A stretch of 64,000 nt of DNA from Fennellomyces sp. T-0311 (GCA_025266875.1 JALLLT010000031.1:463627-527626); one strand, 5' to 3'; numbered from the stretch's first letter, positions 45,787 through 56,439 are shown. Numbers and translations are program-made. Notes: generated by a model not told the origin, from the sequence alone.

Positions 45787-46321
45787 ACAAGCGGTGATAG
45801 GATATCACAGGTGGAAGTCAGAGGTGACTCAGGGTCAGTGTGGTCATCGAGCCAACAGGATCATAAAGAGCAAAGTAGATCATGCTGATGAAAAAATCTG
45901 GGCCAATGAAGAAGACATGACTCGTGATATGTTGAACTGACATTGCATTGATGAGCCCTCACATAGGATATAAGCAAGTGACTCAGGATTGTTATCGCGT
46001 TGCAGCTAACAGAATCCACGAACAAGTGAGAGTAAGATAGGCTTTGAAAATAAGATGTGATAACCTTTTACACAGCTATATAAATGACAAAAAATTTGTG
46101 TGCTTGCTTCATACAGTCATCACATATCCTTCTATCATTGCTTCACTTGAAACGTGAGTTATTAAAAGAATGTGTAAATAAGCTGCCCATGCCTTCTACA
46201 CAATAAACTGTTTCCGAAGAAGAAAACGAAGTTTGTGTAATCATCTTGTAACTACGCTAGTTTGTGTAATCATTTTGTAAACAGTGTTTTTTTTTGTCAA
46301 GTTTATAGCAAGTTTATGCAT
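45787..46321. other. Unassigned sequence with a TATA box
   Basis: No gene found. TATATAAA at about 46078 is followed by a leader-like sequence, but no ORF of note starts downstream. Confidence 0.4.
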
Positions 46322-46431
46322 GGGGGTTTCAGAGTTGAAAAAATGACATAAAATCTTATTGGCCATCGGGAAATGAATAGTTTATGTAAATTTTTTGCAT
46401 ATGCAACTATATTTTCAACTCTGAAACCCCC
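46322..46431. mobile_element. 110-bp MITE with 20-bp inverted ends
   Basis: Begins GGGGGTTTCAGAGTTGAAAA and ends with its complement TTTTCAACTCTGAAACCCCC. The interior has the TGACATAAA and GCATATGCAA motifs also seen at 34301-34460. The ends differ from the Harbinger 2 terminus by one base in the first 15 (CAGAG against CAAAG), so Harbinger 2-type enzymes may mobilise it. Confidence 0.82.
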
Positions 46432-46562
46432 TATTATATGGGATATCGTGCAAAAGCAAAATAGCAATGAATAGGTTATTCCTCCATATACAATTTCTCT
46501 AACGAGCTAAGCACTTCATCCATATTTTCTGGCTTATCTCTGTACATCCTGTCGATGAATCG

Positions 46563-47663
46563 TCAATATTTGGTGTTCGCCAGGTACAGATTCTTTCTTC
46601 GCTGTAGTGTTGCTACTGGAAAGCCCAATTCTGCTTCTATTGCTCGTGCTCTTCGTAATTTGTTAGAGTACTCGTAAATCGCAGACAAATATTTCTTGGG
46701 ATCATTCTCTGCACCACGCTTTCTCTTTTCTTCAACCTTTGCTCCACTTGACGAGCTCTCTGCTTTTGCTGCTGCCGTTTGCTGCACAGGCTTTTGACGT
46801 GTTTGCATCTTTCGAGGCTGTTGTATTTTCTGAAGCATCTGAAGCAGCTGCATCTGCTGTGAAACTTGAGCTTGCTGCAGCTCAAGTTGATGTGAATGCC
46901 GAAGCCGCTGAAGCTCCTCATGATGCTTCTGTGATTGGTGAGCTTGTTGAAGTTCTAGCTGATGTTGGTGTTGTTGAGATTCTTGCACTTGACGGAGCTG
47001 AATCTGGTGTAACCACTCTAGCTTTTGGATTTCTCCAAGGTACTGTTGCTGTTGTGCTTGTTGTGCTTGTTCTAGCTCGATATGGTACGACTGTTGGAGC
47101 TCTTTTAATTGCTTAAAGTACTGTTCCTGAAGTAATTGCTGAGCTTGTTCGAGTTCAGTCTGATATGATTGCTGAAACTGTTGCAGTTGTTGAAGGTACT
47201 GCTGTTGGCTTGATTCCTCGCCTTGTTGAACTAGTTGAAGCTGTTCCAGTTGCTGTTTGATCTTTATCTCTTGTAATTGGATATTCTCGTGTTGTAACCC
47301 CATGTATTCTTTGATATCAACGATAAATGACAACTCGGTGCCAAATTCGTACTTGACTCCGGCTCTCTTTGCATTGAGTACTTTAATAAATTGCTCTATA
47401 TGTTACAGATGTTAGAATAATATATTACAGCCTCTTGATAACGTACCAATAAGTGGATCTTCATCTCAGATGACCCCAGAAATCTCTCGGATATCATCGT
47501 CAGTAAGAGTTATTGGGGGCAAAATGGATATTGACAGAATAGGATCATCAAGATATGCAAGCATCTCTTCAGTAGTGGCAGTATATGGATTAAAAAATCT
47601 TGAAGCTGCATGGGTAGAAGAAGCAGTAGGAACTGAGTTTGGGGCAGAGGAGGGATGATCCAT
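46563..47663 (-). pseudogene. Gln-rich coiled-coil protein with an in-frame TGA
   Basis: The first exon starts at an ATG at 47663 (MDHPSSAPNSV) and runs to a GTACGT donor near 47445; the second exon runs from about 47408 to 46563. The frame is continuous except for TGA at 47466-47468 (REISGVI, stop, DEDPLIEQF). The second exon encodes about 130 residues of Gln-rich coiled coil with LELEQAQQ-like heptads, then AAAKAESSSSGAKVEEKRKR and a C-terminal domain with PKKYLSAIYEYSNKLRRARA and FPVATLQRRKNLY. I do not recognise the family. It could be a host regulator or a transposon ORF1. The coding bias is visible because the complementary strand also gives a long hydrophobic shadow frame. Confidence 0.5.
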
Positions 47664-48106
47664 TACAAAAGATTAAGAAATGGAGCATTTATGATCTGAC
47701 AGGATCAAAATGCATCTCTTTTATTGGCATTTGGCAGTGTTACATAACATCATGAAAATCGGTAAACATATTTTTAAGGAAATCTAATCTAGTATGATGA
47801 TGATGACAGTAACGATGATGAAAACGGATGATGCATCGTTTTAGGAAGGAAGCACCTCAACCTTGCGATATTAAAAATGCTGAGCTGCATTTAAGGAGCA
47901 GAAGTTGTTTTTGGCAATGGCAAGTTGTCTGTGCACCACAAAAAGTCAATGACGTGACATGCTGCTATGACAGTTTGCATCTCTACTGATTTAGCCATTA
48001 GCACAACAAACCTTCTTCAATATTCTGGAAACAAATCAGTAATACTTGCCAATACATTGGTATGTATGCCTTAAAAGATATAAAAGAAGAAATGGGGAAG
48101 CCAAGT
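47664..48106. other. No gene recognised
   Basis: AT-rich sequence between the Gln-rich gene and Harbinger 4. It probably holds the promoter of the Gln-rich gene. Confidence 0.5.
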
Positions 48107-49033
48107 AATAGAGAGTTTAGGGCGTTCTGAAAAATCCATTTTTCAGAATGCTCTTCCAAATTGAGAACATCGTCTGTCTTCGAAAAAAAAGTGATGGACG
48201 TTACTGACATTGTAATTGCTGTAACACAAGTCGGTTGAAATACTAAAGTGACAATGGCTTGTAAACTGCTTTTTTTGCACACTTTTTTCTGCTTGTTCTT
48301 TCTTTCTCTTACCATTATTATCGATGTCACTTCTCTATCAAGCTGCCCAGCAATACTTGGCCGCACATGCCCGCCGCCTAGTAGAAATCGGAACGGATCA
48401 ATGCAGAGAGACATTTGACCTTACCAAATACTCGACTGAACAGTGTCGATTCAACTTTCGGTTTACGCATCACCAAGTATACTGTTTAATTATTATGTTA
48501 TAGGACTATATGGGTTATATTCATTCAGTTATATTTTTTAGCTTCGAGAAATTATGAAGGTGATGAAGCTCCCCCATGAGTTTTCTTTCTGGGAAGATGA
48601 AAACGATATCAGACACATCATTCATGTTTCTCGCGAAGAAGCATTGTGCCTTTGTTTGCATCGATTAGCGTATCCATCGCGATATAGTGACCTGAAGCAA
48701 ATGTTCCATCGCCCTCCGTCCACTTTATCTGTTATTTTTAATGGAGTTATAGATTATATCTATAATAGAGAGGTTTGGGCCATCTCAAAAATGATTTTTG
48801 AGAAGAATATAAAAGGAAATTTGTGTCACAATTTCCTAATCGAGACTCCATTTGTGAGAATTGCATCTCCAAAATGGATTCCAAAAACGGAATATAAAAA
48901 AAAGATCAAACTCTTTTGCCGATCCAATAGAAAATGTTCACTTAAATTGACAAGACTGCCCAGACCTAATAGCTGTCAAAATTATGCTTATTTACTTTTC
49001 TTCTTCTTCTTGAACCTATTACTGTCAATTACC

Positions 49034-50170
49034 ATGAGCATCAACCTTAACTTTATCAATGAAACTCCTGTGTCATTGGGACTTGTCCCAAATGTTCAGA
49101 ATGAAGTTTCTACTGTATGTTTTTAGAGTGTTAATGTTTCTATTGACTTACTTTAGTAATACCTAGCATGAAGTGAATGTCACCGATATCGAGATGTTTG
49201 TTCCGGTAGATGACCCTTCAGTCCTTCCGGATGCTGTGGCTCCATTTCCGCTGCAGGGCATGGACGACATAGCCAACCAGCCTGCCACCAGCACTGATTC
49301 CAACCAAAGAAGGATCCGAAACTCGCCATCTGATCAGATGGATCTGATTCTGATTGAAGAAACGTTGGAGTTCACGCCATTCAGCGCCCCTCACAGAGAA
49401 AAAGGCCTTGCATGGGAAAGGGTAGCAGAAGCTGTAAATGGGCGCATTGCACCATGGATTCGTTCAGGCAAGGCGAAGGAAGTCAAGCCTGACTATTGCC
49501 GTGCAAGGGTCAAGGCGCTCCACCAGAAAGAAGAGAAACAGCAAATCCTGACACAAGTCGTCAGTGGTGCTTGTAGACCTCCCCTTCCCCCAACTCCTCT
49601 TGAAGAAAAGAGTGCTGTGTTGCTGTCTGTGGTGAGTGCACACTTTCGTAGTCTGCGTCATAACCATCCATAGAAGATAAATCACATTCCGTTTACTGAA
49701 TAAATGTTAATAATCTGAATTGATGTACTTAGCTTTCTGCCATCAAGTTGGAAAAAGAAGAAAAGAAGCAGAAGAAGAAAAAAGAGCAAGACAAGAAGAA
49801 AGCGCAGCAGAGCATGATGGAGGCAGCTTCTTTAAGGGGATGCCCTCCTCGCCGGTCCAAGAAGAGAAGCAAGAAGGGTAAAGAGCTTGCTAGACTGGAA
49901 CTTGAAGAAGACAACAATGACTCTTGTGCAGAAGTAAACTCTGATGATGAGTCTAATGTTGACACTTGCAAGAGTACAAAGTTCAAGCTTGTAAAAGCAG
50001 AGCTTCATCATCTTCGAGAGGAGCGACAGTTGATTTTTAGGGCTTTCAATTACTTTGAAGAAGAGCGAAAGTCTGATAAAAAAAGAATAATGCAACTTGA
50101 AGAAAGAGTAAAGCTGATGGAAGATCAGTTTGCTCAGCTTTCTCTTAATACAGCTGCCAACGCTAAATAA
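49034..50170 (+). CDS. Harbinger 3 ORF1, Myb/SANT-like coiled-coil protein, 327 aa
   Basis: Three exons join(49034..49114, 49167..49631, 49733..50170), closing in frame, no internal stop. It starts MSINLNFINETPVSLGL. The middle holds a Myb/SANT-like segment: LILIEETLEFTPFSAPHREK, LAWERVAEAVNGRIAPWI and YCRARVKALHQKEEKQQ. A second half rich in Lys/Glu (EKEEKKQKKKKEQDKKKA) ends in a coiled coil LHHLREERQLIFRAFNYFEE and IMQLEERVKLMEDQFAQL. In the superfamily this protein binds the element ends and recruits the transposase. The broken Harbinger 4 copy has the same exon structure (26/146/148 codons against 27/155/146). Confidence 0.8.
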
Positions 50171-50181
50171 ATGTTTTTTTT

Positions 50182-51634
50182 TTATAAAATGTCATCAGAA
50201 TCATTATCAGAAGAATCATCACCAGACTCATCGTCAGAAGAATCAGAGTCTGGTGAGAGAGGGAGAAGGTTGGTGCGTGAACACTGACGAAGGTTTTGTG
50301 GTGAGAGGTACTGATTAAGAGTTGGTGCTGTGATTCCAAAATACTTGCATGCTTGCCCCTCTCCAAGACAGACCTTGATGTTCTTAAGGATCACAGCTAC
50401 AACGTATTGTTTGCCAACGGGACTTAAGAGGACTTTCTGGTTCTTGTGGAAGTCAATAAAAGCAAACAGATTGACTGTTCGCCCAAACTCCCACTCGACT
50501 GCAATGCGAATCTTGGACATTTTCTTGTTTTCGACTGCCTGCCGACTAGTCTCGTCATCTTCAAATATATTATTACATGCTGGTTAATTGGCGTTGAAGT
50601 GATTTTAAATAAAAAGATGTAATGACTTACCTACTGGAAGCCGGTTGGGTGCCAGTAGATTGTCATGGCGACGATATGCAGAATCGCCATACACAACAAA
50701 TCTTCTTCCGTCTGGTAAATCAAGATGCTCCTCAAAGATCTCAAGAAGGCCCGATTCTGTCAATAGGTAGCCGTCGTGACGCGCACCTGCAATAGGACCA
50801 AAAAGAGCAGAAGTGATACCATCAGGCGTTACCTAGCTTGGTATTTTAAGGCGTGCTTATGCTAGATAATTTATATAATACCCAATGGGATAGCGTTAGT
50901 TATTCAAATTATAAATGTAACGATTCTACTATCTACCTTATTGCCATTGTACAAAATCTGTTGGTTCTTTGTAGGCTTGCATACACCTCTCACAGTACTG
51001 TCAATAAATCCAATGCAATTATCGAATGGAGCACCTATATAATTAAAAAACATACATATGTCACTTCAAATATTAATAACTTGGCCAACAAATAGTCAAT
51101 AGCATTATACCTTTCCGTCGAACGGCATTTGCAAAGTACTGCATCCTCTCAGAAGTAAACTGAGATGCAGTAAACTCAACAAGACCTGCGTACTTGTTAT
51201 AAATAAAGTCGATAACACCATTAAAGATTATAGAAATCGTGCACTCAGGGTAGTGGAACATTTGACCTATGTCTCCATAACGGCTTGGATAGGCTAATCT
51301 ACGTAAACAAAGGCAGAATGCTTCTTCACGTGGAACTCGCATAATATGCTTTCGACCTTCATCTTCTCGAAATGTAAAGATTTCAGGCATCGCCATCGCT
51401 ACCATAATCTCATCGATCTAATAAATGTCAAATAAATAATGATAGCTCATTTGCTTTTAAATGTATACTTGGAAAACATACTTGATCACGAGTGAAATGA
51501 AAGAAGTATCGACACTGATCATTCGTATAATTGTTCAGGTTGAACTTTTTATGGGGCTGACCAGAGCCGATATCAATCATGCGACGAGCTTGAGCAGCTA
51601 AGTAACGATCAACAGCAGTAGTGATGGAAAACAT
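50182..51634 (-). CDS. Harbinger 3 transposase, 385 aa in the open model
   Basis: Five exons on minus, join(50182..50579, 50631..50832, 50937..51034, 51111..51417, 51482..51634). Start chosen at the ATG at 51634 because it aligns with Harbinger 4; an upstream in-frame ATG at 51700 adds a hydrophobic leader. Seen: YLAAQARRMIDIGSGQ, REEAFCLCLRRLAYPSRYGD, NCIGFIDSTVRGVC (first Asp), RHDGYLLTESGLLEIFEEHL, YGDSAYRRHDNLL (second Asp), RIAVEWEFGRTVNLF (Glu) and an acidic C-terminus. With the acceptor used by Harbinger 4's ancestor (before CACGCC, 50855) a one-base loss after CAAGCT shifts the frame; the downstream acceptor CTAG|GTA keeps the frame but drops about eight residues. It may be weakly functional or newly dead. 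Confidence 0.75.
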
Positions 51635-52888
51635 GGAAGTGAGGAGTACAAGAAAAAGGTACAAAAAAATACACTCAGAAAAAACGTCAAAAGCACCCAT
51701 TACAAGACATAGTCACTTTAGTGTTTCGAGTAATTCGTGTTACAGTTATTAAGCCATTGATGACGTTTGCAACTTCATTTTTTTAAAAGCAGACGAGATT
51801 CCCAAATTGGAAAGCATTAATACTCAGATCTCAAAATCATTTTTGAGATGGCCCAAACCTCTCTAATAAATACACCGGTCTGTTAGAGTTTACGGACTCT
51901 CAGTTTACCAAGGACCGTATGCAGTACTTTGCTGATGCCATTCGTGCAAAAGGTATGAAAAACAATTCATTATATATTAGATAAAATGTTTAAGACATAG
52001 AGTGCAAATTATCATTAACAATTGTATAGGCACTCCTTACAATAATTGCATCGGGTTCATCGATGGCACTGTGCGAGGTATCTGCTGACCTGTCGAGCTT
52101 CAGGAGCTTGTATACAATGGCCACAAGGTTGAAGAGCACTTAAGCTGTTTTGGTTTAAGGAATTGTATGGTTTACTAACTGGAAAGCATATGAATCTATC
52201 TAGTGTAAACATGCTTTGAAATACCAGGCATTAGTCACACCAGATGGTATAACTTCGGCCTTCTATGGACCTGTCACTGGTGCCAGACACGACAGCTATC
52301 TCCTGACGGAGTCAGGCATTCTCGACATCTTCAACGAACGCCTCAACTTTCCCGACAAAAGCAAGTTTGTTGTCTATAGCGATTTGGCATATCGTCAGCA
52401 TGCAAACCTACTGGCGCCTCATCAGCTTGTAGCAAGTACGTTATCAATTCTCTACTTATTTTTTATTTCATGAGCAATTAACTTGAATATATTAATATAT
52501 TAAAATGACGACGAAAGAAGTCCGAAAGCGCGAGAAAACAACAGCATGAAGAAGGTTTGAATTGCAGTGGAGTGGGAGTTTGGACGAACAGTTAATTTGT
52601 TCGCATTCAATGACTTCCACAAACCACAAAAGCTTCTACTTAGTCCTGTTGGGAAGTATTACATTGTTACCGTTCTTTTTAAGAACATTAAGGTTTGCAT
52701 GGGAGAGGGCCAGGCATGTCACTACTTCGCCATCAACCCGCCAACACTGCAAGAGTATCTTGCATCAGCAAACCTTCGTCTGGTGTCAGATATCCCGACA
52801 AACTACGACGAGTATGATGACCTTGAGGAAGACAGCCAGTAGTAATTTTTTTCATAAAAATGTATTTAAGCTTCTAAATAGCTGTGTA

Positions 52889-53978
52889 CTAATGAAGGAG
52901 TGAAATAAGCTCAGAAACCTGTTGTTCTAAGCAAGCAATCCTCTGACTGGATTCCTCTTTATAAACTCGTAGTTCCTCTCGTAGTTGCTTCACTTCTTCT
53001 TCAGACTTCAAGCTTGCATCTAGAAATGCATCTCGTTCTGAACGAAGGTGACATAGTTCTGATCATACAAAGAGAAATTTACCATCCTTCCTTGTAAGAA
53101 GATCTGAACTATCAGCAGTAGGAATGGCTACATCGCCAGAAGCATTTTCATCGTCGAGGTCAATGACACCACCATCTGAAACAAGGGGCGTCTTGTTCTG
53201 CTTTCTGCGCTTGGCACGGCTATGACGATCCATTGCAGCACCTCGTAGCTTTTTCTCTTGCTGGGCCTTCGTCGTTTTCGCACCTTCTTTCTGCAGCTTT
53301 TTCTCTTCGTCCGCTACCTCTTTGGCAAGCAACTAAGTATATTAAATAAGTATATGCATAAAACAAACTTATAAAAAGTAATGTTTTAATGCCTAGCAGC
53401 TCTTACCACAGAAAGCAATTCAATGCATTTTTTCTGCAAAGGAGTACAGCCAGTAACAATGCCACTCGAAACTACGAGGAGCTCCTGCCTCTTCTGCTCT
53501 TTTTTCTGAAGAGCGAGAATACGAGCAGAGCAGTACGCTCCCGTGACCTGCTTTGTCACGCCAGCCTCAATCAATGCCATGATTCGCACATTGACATTGA
53601 CAGCGACCTGTTCTCATGTACTGATGACAGAGCCATGCTTGGCATTGAATGGCTGCAGTTCCAAGGTCTCCTCGATCAGGGTAATGTCAAGTTTGTCTGA
53701 TGGCGAGACATTCCTGCATTTCATCTTGATGGTCCCATCAGGCTGCACCTTTTGCTAAGCATCGATGACTGCTGCTTGTGCAATATCGTCAAGATCCTCA
53801 CGTGGCACAAACGCCTCAATAGCCTCGGGATCAGTAACTTCACGCTATTTACATTATATGTAAGCAAATAGAAACGTGTATTTTCAGTCTACAAACATAC
53901 TCTGAAGGACTCATTTCGTGCAGTTGGGACAAGTCCCAAAGACATAGGGGTCTCATTAATGAAGTTGATGTTGAACAT
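52889..53978 (-). pseudogene. Harbinger 4 ORF1, three nonsense codons
   Basis: Exons 53901..53978, 53407..53844 and 52889..53332 on minus, phases closing. It starts MFNINFINETPMSLGLVP, parallel to Harbinger 3 ORF1, then IEETLELQPFNAKHG, YCSARILALQKKEQKR, a Lys-rich segment and a coiled coil LREELRVYKEESSQRIACLE. Stops at 53755-53757 (TAG), 53614-53616 (TGA, where the partner copy has Trp) and 53063-53065 (TGA) break it. Confidence 0.8.
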
Positions 53979-54239
53979 TGTTTTAGAAGATTCGAGAAGA
54001 AGAAAAGTAAACAAACTAAAAATTTGGCAGCTCTCAAATGTCGGTAGTCTAGGTAATTAGGCAGTCTCCTTTCTATTGGGTCGGTAGAAATGTTTGCCTT
54101 CTATTTCATATTCCGTTTTTGGAAGACATTTTTCAGAACGCGTTCTGAAAAGTACAATCTCTTTTTGGATTATGTAACACAAATTTCCTTTTACACATTC
54201 TGAAAAATGGATTTTTCAGAACGCCCTAAACTCTCTAAT

Positions 54240-54700
54240 ATCCAGGAAAGAGAATTTCCAAATGTGAAAAGAACTGCTGACAGTGTGCAGGCGAGGAAAC
54301 ATCGCTTTCAAATGAAGAGTGATGATGTAATGCTGGATATATTCCCAAAGTAGGAAAGCAATGTAATGAAGAATGGAACAGAACACAGTCACCAAATGTG
54401 AATGGAATGGAACAAGTAGTACAGTCTACCTAATAAGGCATATAGTTACACACATAACTTGGTTAAAAACATTGTATAAAACATTTTGTGAGCATAATAC
54501 AAAGCAAAATGGGAACTTGTTATTGGTTCCAATTATACAAATCAGCTGAGCAATTTGTAAGCATACAGTTTTTTTTTTTAGGCAAACAGCCGATTGTCAA
54601 GAGAAGTGAAGTATATTTGGTAAGCTATGACATCGTTGAAGAAAAGCTTTGATCTATGAGAACAGGAAGAGCAATTGCCTTTGATGGATCAACTACCGAA
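54240..54700. other. No gene recognised
   Basis: AT-rich sequence between the right end of Harbinger 4 and the TATA box at 54708. No supported ORF. Confidence 0.5.
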
Positions 54701-54707
54701 ACACAAA

Positions 54708-54717
54708 TATATAAAAG
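54708..54717 (+). promoter_or_regulatory. TATA box
   Basis: TATATAAAAG, 48 bp upstream of the ATG at 54765. Confidence 0.5.
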
Positions 54718-54764
54718 ACCAGATTCGAAAATAAAGTCAACTGTATAATCAATACACTCTTAAG

Positions 54765-55001
54765 ATGGCCTATTCTATTTTATTTCCCAGTTTGACCAGT
54801 GAAGCTATGAAGGATGTTGAATATTATCCTGTATTGCCTGACTACATTGATGCCTGAAGTGTTGGAGATGATGATACAGATTCTGATGGTGACCCGCTTA
54901 CTAAGGAAATCCATTTCTATGAAAAAGAAATTGATATTGATGACCAGTATGAACTTATCCAGCAGGACTATCAGAACAATTCAAGCGTCAATGGAGTTTA
55001 A
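54765..55001 (+). pseudogene. Small acidic ORF with one in-frame TGA
   Basis: The frame from the ATG at 54765 (MAYSILFPSLTSEAMKD) to TAA at 55001 is interrupted only by TGA at 54855-54857. The second part is Asp/Glu-rich (VGDDDTDSDGDPLTKEI, then FYEKEIDIDDQYELIQ). The TATA box supports transcription. I do not recognise it; it may be the start of a larger gene lost to retroelement insertion just downstream. Confidence 0.4.
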
Positions 55002-55147
55002 AGGCTGGTGTCTTTGAAAAAATCTACTACTGTATGTCAGGCACTCTACTTTTTTACTCAATAAGGCTTTTGAGTTACTAATAGTTAATTTAGAATCTGC
55101 AACCTGCTATTGCAGGCTCATCTCATGCTGAATCTTCTACTACACGC

Positions 55148-55619
55148 TGTTAAGGAATAGGATGAAATTGTAGTACCGCAACGTCCCAGAAGTATTAGTT
55201 TAGTAGGAATCACCTACACTAAAGATGATCAGGAAATCAGTATCAGTAGTAATACCATATGAATATCCCCGTTTAGTATCTATGTAACCATCAGTACCAC
55301 CCTTATATAAATTTAGAAAGAGAGAAAAATAAAAGTTAGTCTTTCTTCCCAGAGCGCGACAGGGAGGACTCAGCCTGTGAGTGTCTAGTTAGATTTCTTA
55401 TCCTATCTGTATGCTCATTGTAATTATTCTTTTGTTGTAAATTAGTTCGACTCGTGTAAGGAATCACGAGAGATTGTCGTATTTTGAAGTTGTATGGAAA
55501 TCGGAGGTTCTTCATAACTATTCGGGTTATTTGAAGTTCTTTCGCATTTCACTTTTTCAGAGTTCTTAAGAGGAATAGGTAGATTTTTAAATTGTTGTAT
55601 CCATTATTCCTGGCTCACA
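55148..55619 (+). mobile_element. Solo LTR-like sequence with adjoining primer-binding site
   Basis: Starts TGTTAAGGAATAGG and ends GGCTCACA, the TG...CA of an LTR. It contains a TATA box (CTTATATAAATTT near 55301) and is followed directly by TGGCGGGGTCTTC (from 55620), in the position and form of a primer-binding site. No internal coding region follows. A second copy was not found, so target duplication cannot be checked. Confidence 0.55.
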
Positions 55620-55854
55620 TGGCGGGGTCTTCTCTTATAGATCCTAACAAGGACAAATTAACAAACCCGATCTTACAACGCAATGGCAAGAAACCTGTTT
55701 GCTAGCCAAAAACCACTAAGAAGCCAAGAGAAAGACCACATAAAAATCCTCCCAAAGAAGTTGAATATAAGAGAGATATGTTATCCATCTTTGATTTTTA
55801 CATATCTAATAAAGTGCAGCCTTCGCTCCGCTCCGGTGTGTTCTGAGAGGCAAT

Positions 55855-56265
55855 GTTTGATAATTCAGCTTGAAAGGCAACTGTATATTTCATGCAGGCA
55901 AAGCGGCATTGTCACTAACTACACCCTAAACCCTATTGGAATCCTACTGTGTATATTATCATGCTTAGGAGCACGTCACCTGTCTCGCTATGCTCGACTG
56001 GATGATCCCCTTCGCTGCGCTTCGGGTCATCCAACGGTGAGCCGGCTCATTATGCTTATTATTCATAGTAAAGACCAATTAGTTCACCTGGTTGGGCTAG
56101 ATAGATGACACTGTTTGATAACTCGTTTAAAAGGTAACTCTATATGCATAGTGGCAAAGCTACATTGTCACTAACTACACGCTAAACCCTGTTGGAATGC
56201 TATCATGTACATTATCGTGCTTATGAGCACGTCACCTGTCTCGCTACGCTCGACTGAATGATCCC
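55855..56265. repeat. Tandem pair of a dispersed repeat with CGCTACGCTCG motifs
   Basis: Two units of about 250 bp (the first from TTTGATAATTCAG at 55857, the second from TTTGATAACTCG at 56113). Both hold GGCAAAGC, GTCACTAACTACAC, CTAAACCCT and CACCTGTCTCGCTACGCTCG (one base varies). A third unit is at 62556-62850. No coding sense. Confidence 0.7.
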
Positions 56266-56311
56266 CTTTGCTATCACTGGGAGTAGCAAAGATAATGCTA
56301 AAGAAAGAAAG

Positions 56312-56358
56312 TAATGCATTATCACGAGCATTATTGATAATGCTTGTGATAATGCGTT
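56312..56358. repeat. Near-perfect palindrome
   Basis: Arms AATGCATTATCAC.AGCATTAT and ATAATGCT.GTGATAATGC.TT, about 22 bases each, with two or three mismatches and almost no loop. More AATAATGC(A/G)(G/T) motifs follow to 56435. Confidence 0.7.
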
Positions 56359-56439
56359 ATTTTTAAAAGTACAGCATTGTTTTAAGGAAAACGCAAACGT
56401 ATCAATAATGCAGTACTTTCAAATAATGCGTTACTTTAG

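Larger units (their letters stand above)
48767..51864. mobile_element. PIF/Harbinger element 3, nested in Harbinger 4
   Basis: Ends AGAGAGGTTTGGGCCATCTC (48767) and its complement (to 51864) form an inverted repeat of about 36 bp that also includes the small palindrome TCTCAAAAATGATTTTTGAGA. AAT flanks both ends (48764-48766 and 51865-51867). Removing the element and one AAT restores the Harbinger 4 codons ...DYIYNKYTGL, which proves the insertion. ORF1 on plus and transposase on minus are convergent, with stops 12 bp apart. Length 3098 bp. Confidence 0.93.
48324..52842 (+). pseudogene. Harbinger 4 transposase, split by Harbinger 3
   Basis: Exons 48324..48476 and 48542..48766, then after the nested element 51868..51952, 52030..52127, about 52210..52435 and 52550..52842. 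It reads YLAAHARRLVEIGTDQ, then LCLCLHRLAYPSRYSDLKQM, VIFNGVIDYIYN (interrupted) and KYTGLLEFTDSQFTKDRM, NNCIGFIDGTVRGIC (first Asp), ALVTPDGITSAFYGPVTG, RHDSYLLTESGILDIF, YSDLAYR (second Asp) and VEWEFGRTVNLFAF (Glu). TGA at 52086-52088 and 52558-52560, and loss of the AG before CATGCTTTG at 52210, also disable it. Its relative inside (Harbinger 3) aligns along the whole length. Confidence 0.83.
48110..54236. mobile_element. PIF/Harbinger element 4, decayed, containing Harbinger 3
   Basis: Ends AGAGAGTTTAGGGCGTTCTG (48110) and its complement (to 54236) extend as an inverted repeat of about 40 bp through an internal small palindrome GAAAAATCCATTTTTC. AAT flanks both ends (48107-48109 and 54237-54239). 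The transposase on plus and ORF1 on minus are both broken. Without Harbinger 3 the element is about 3.0 kb. Confidence 0.87.

Noticed and set aside
46739..47116. Hydrophobic Ala/Val-rich open frame on the plus strand
   Set aside because: It is the complement of the Gln-rich coiled-coil exon; CTG/TTG repeats read backwards give Ala/Val runs.
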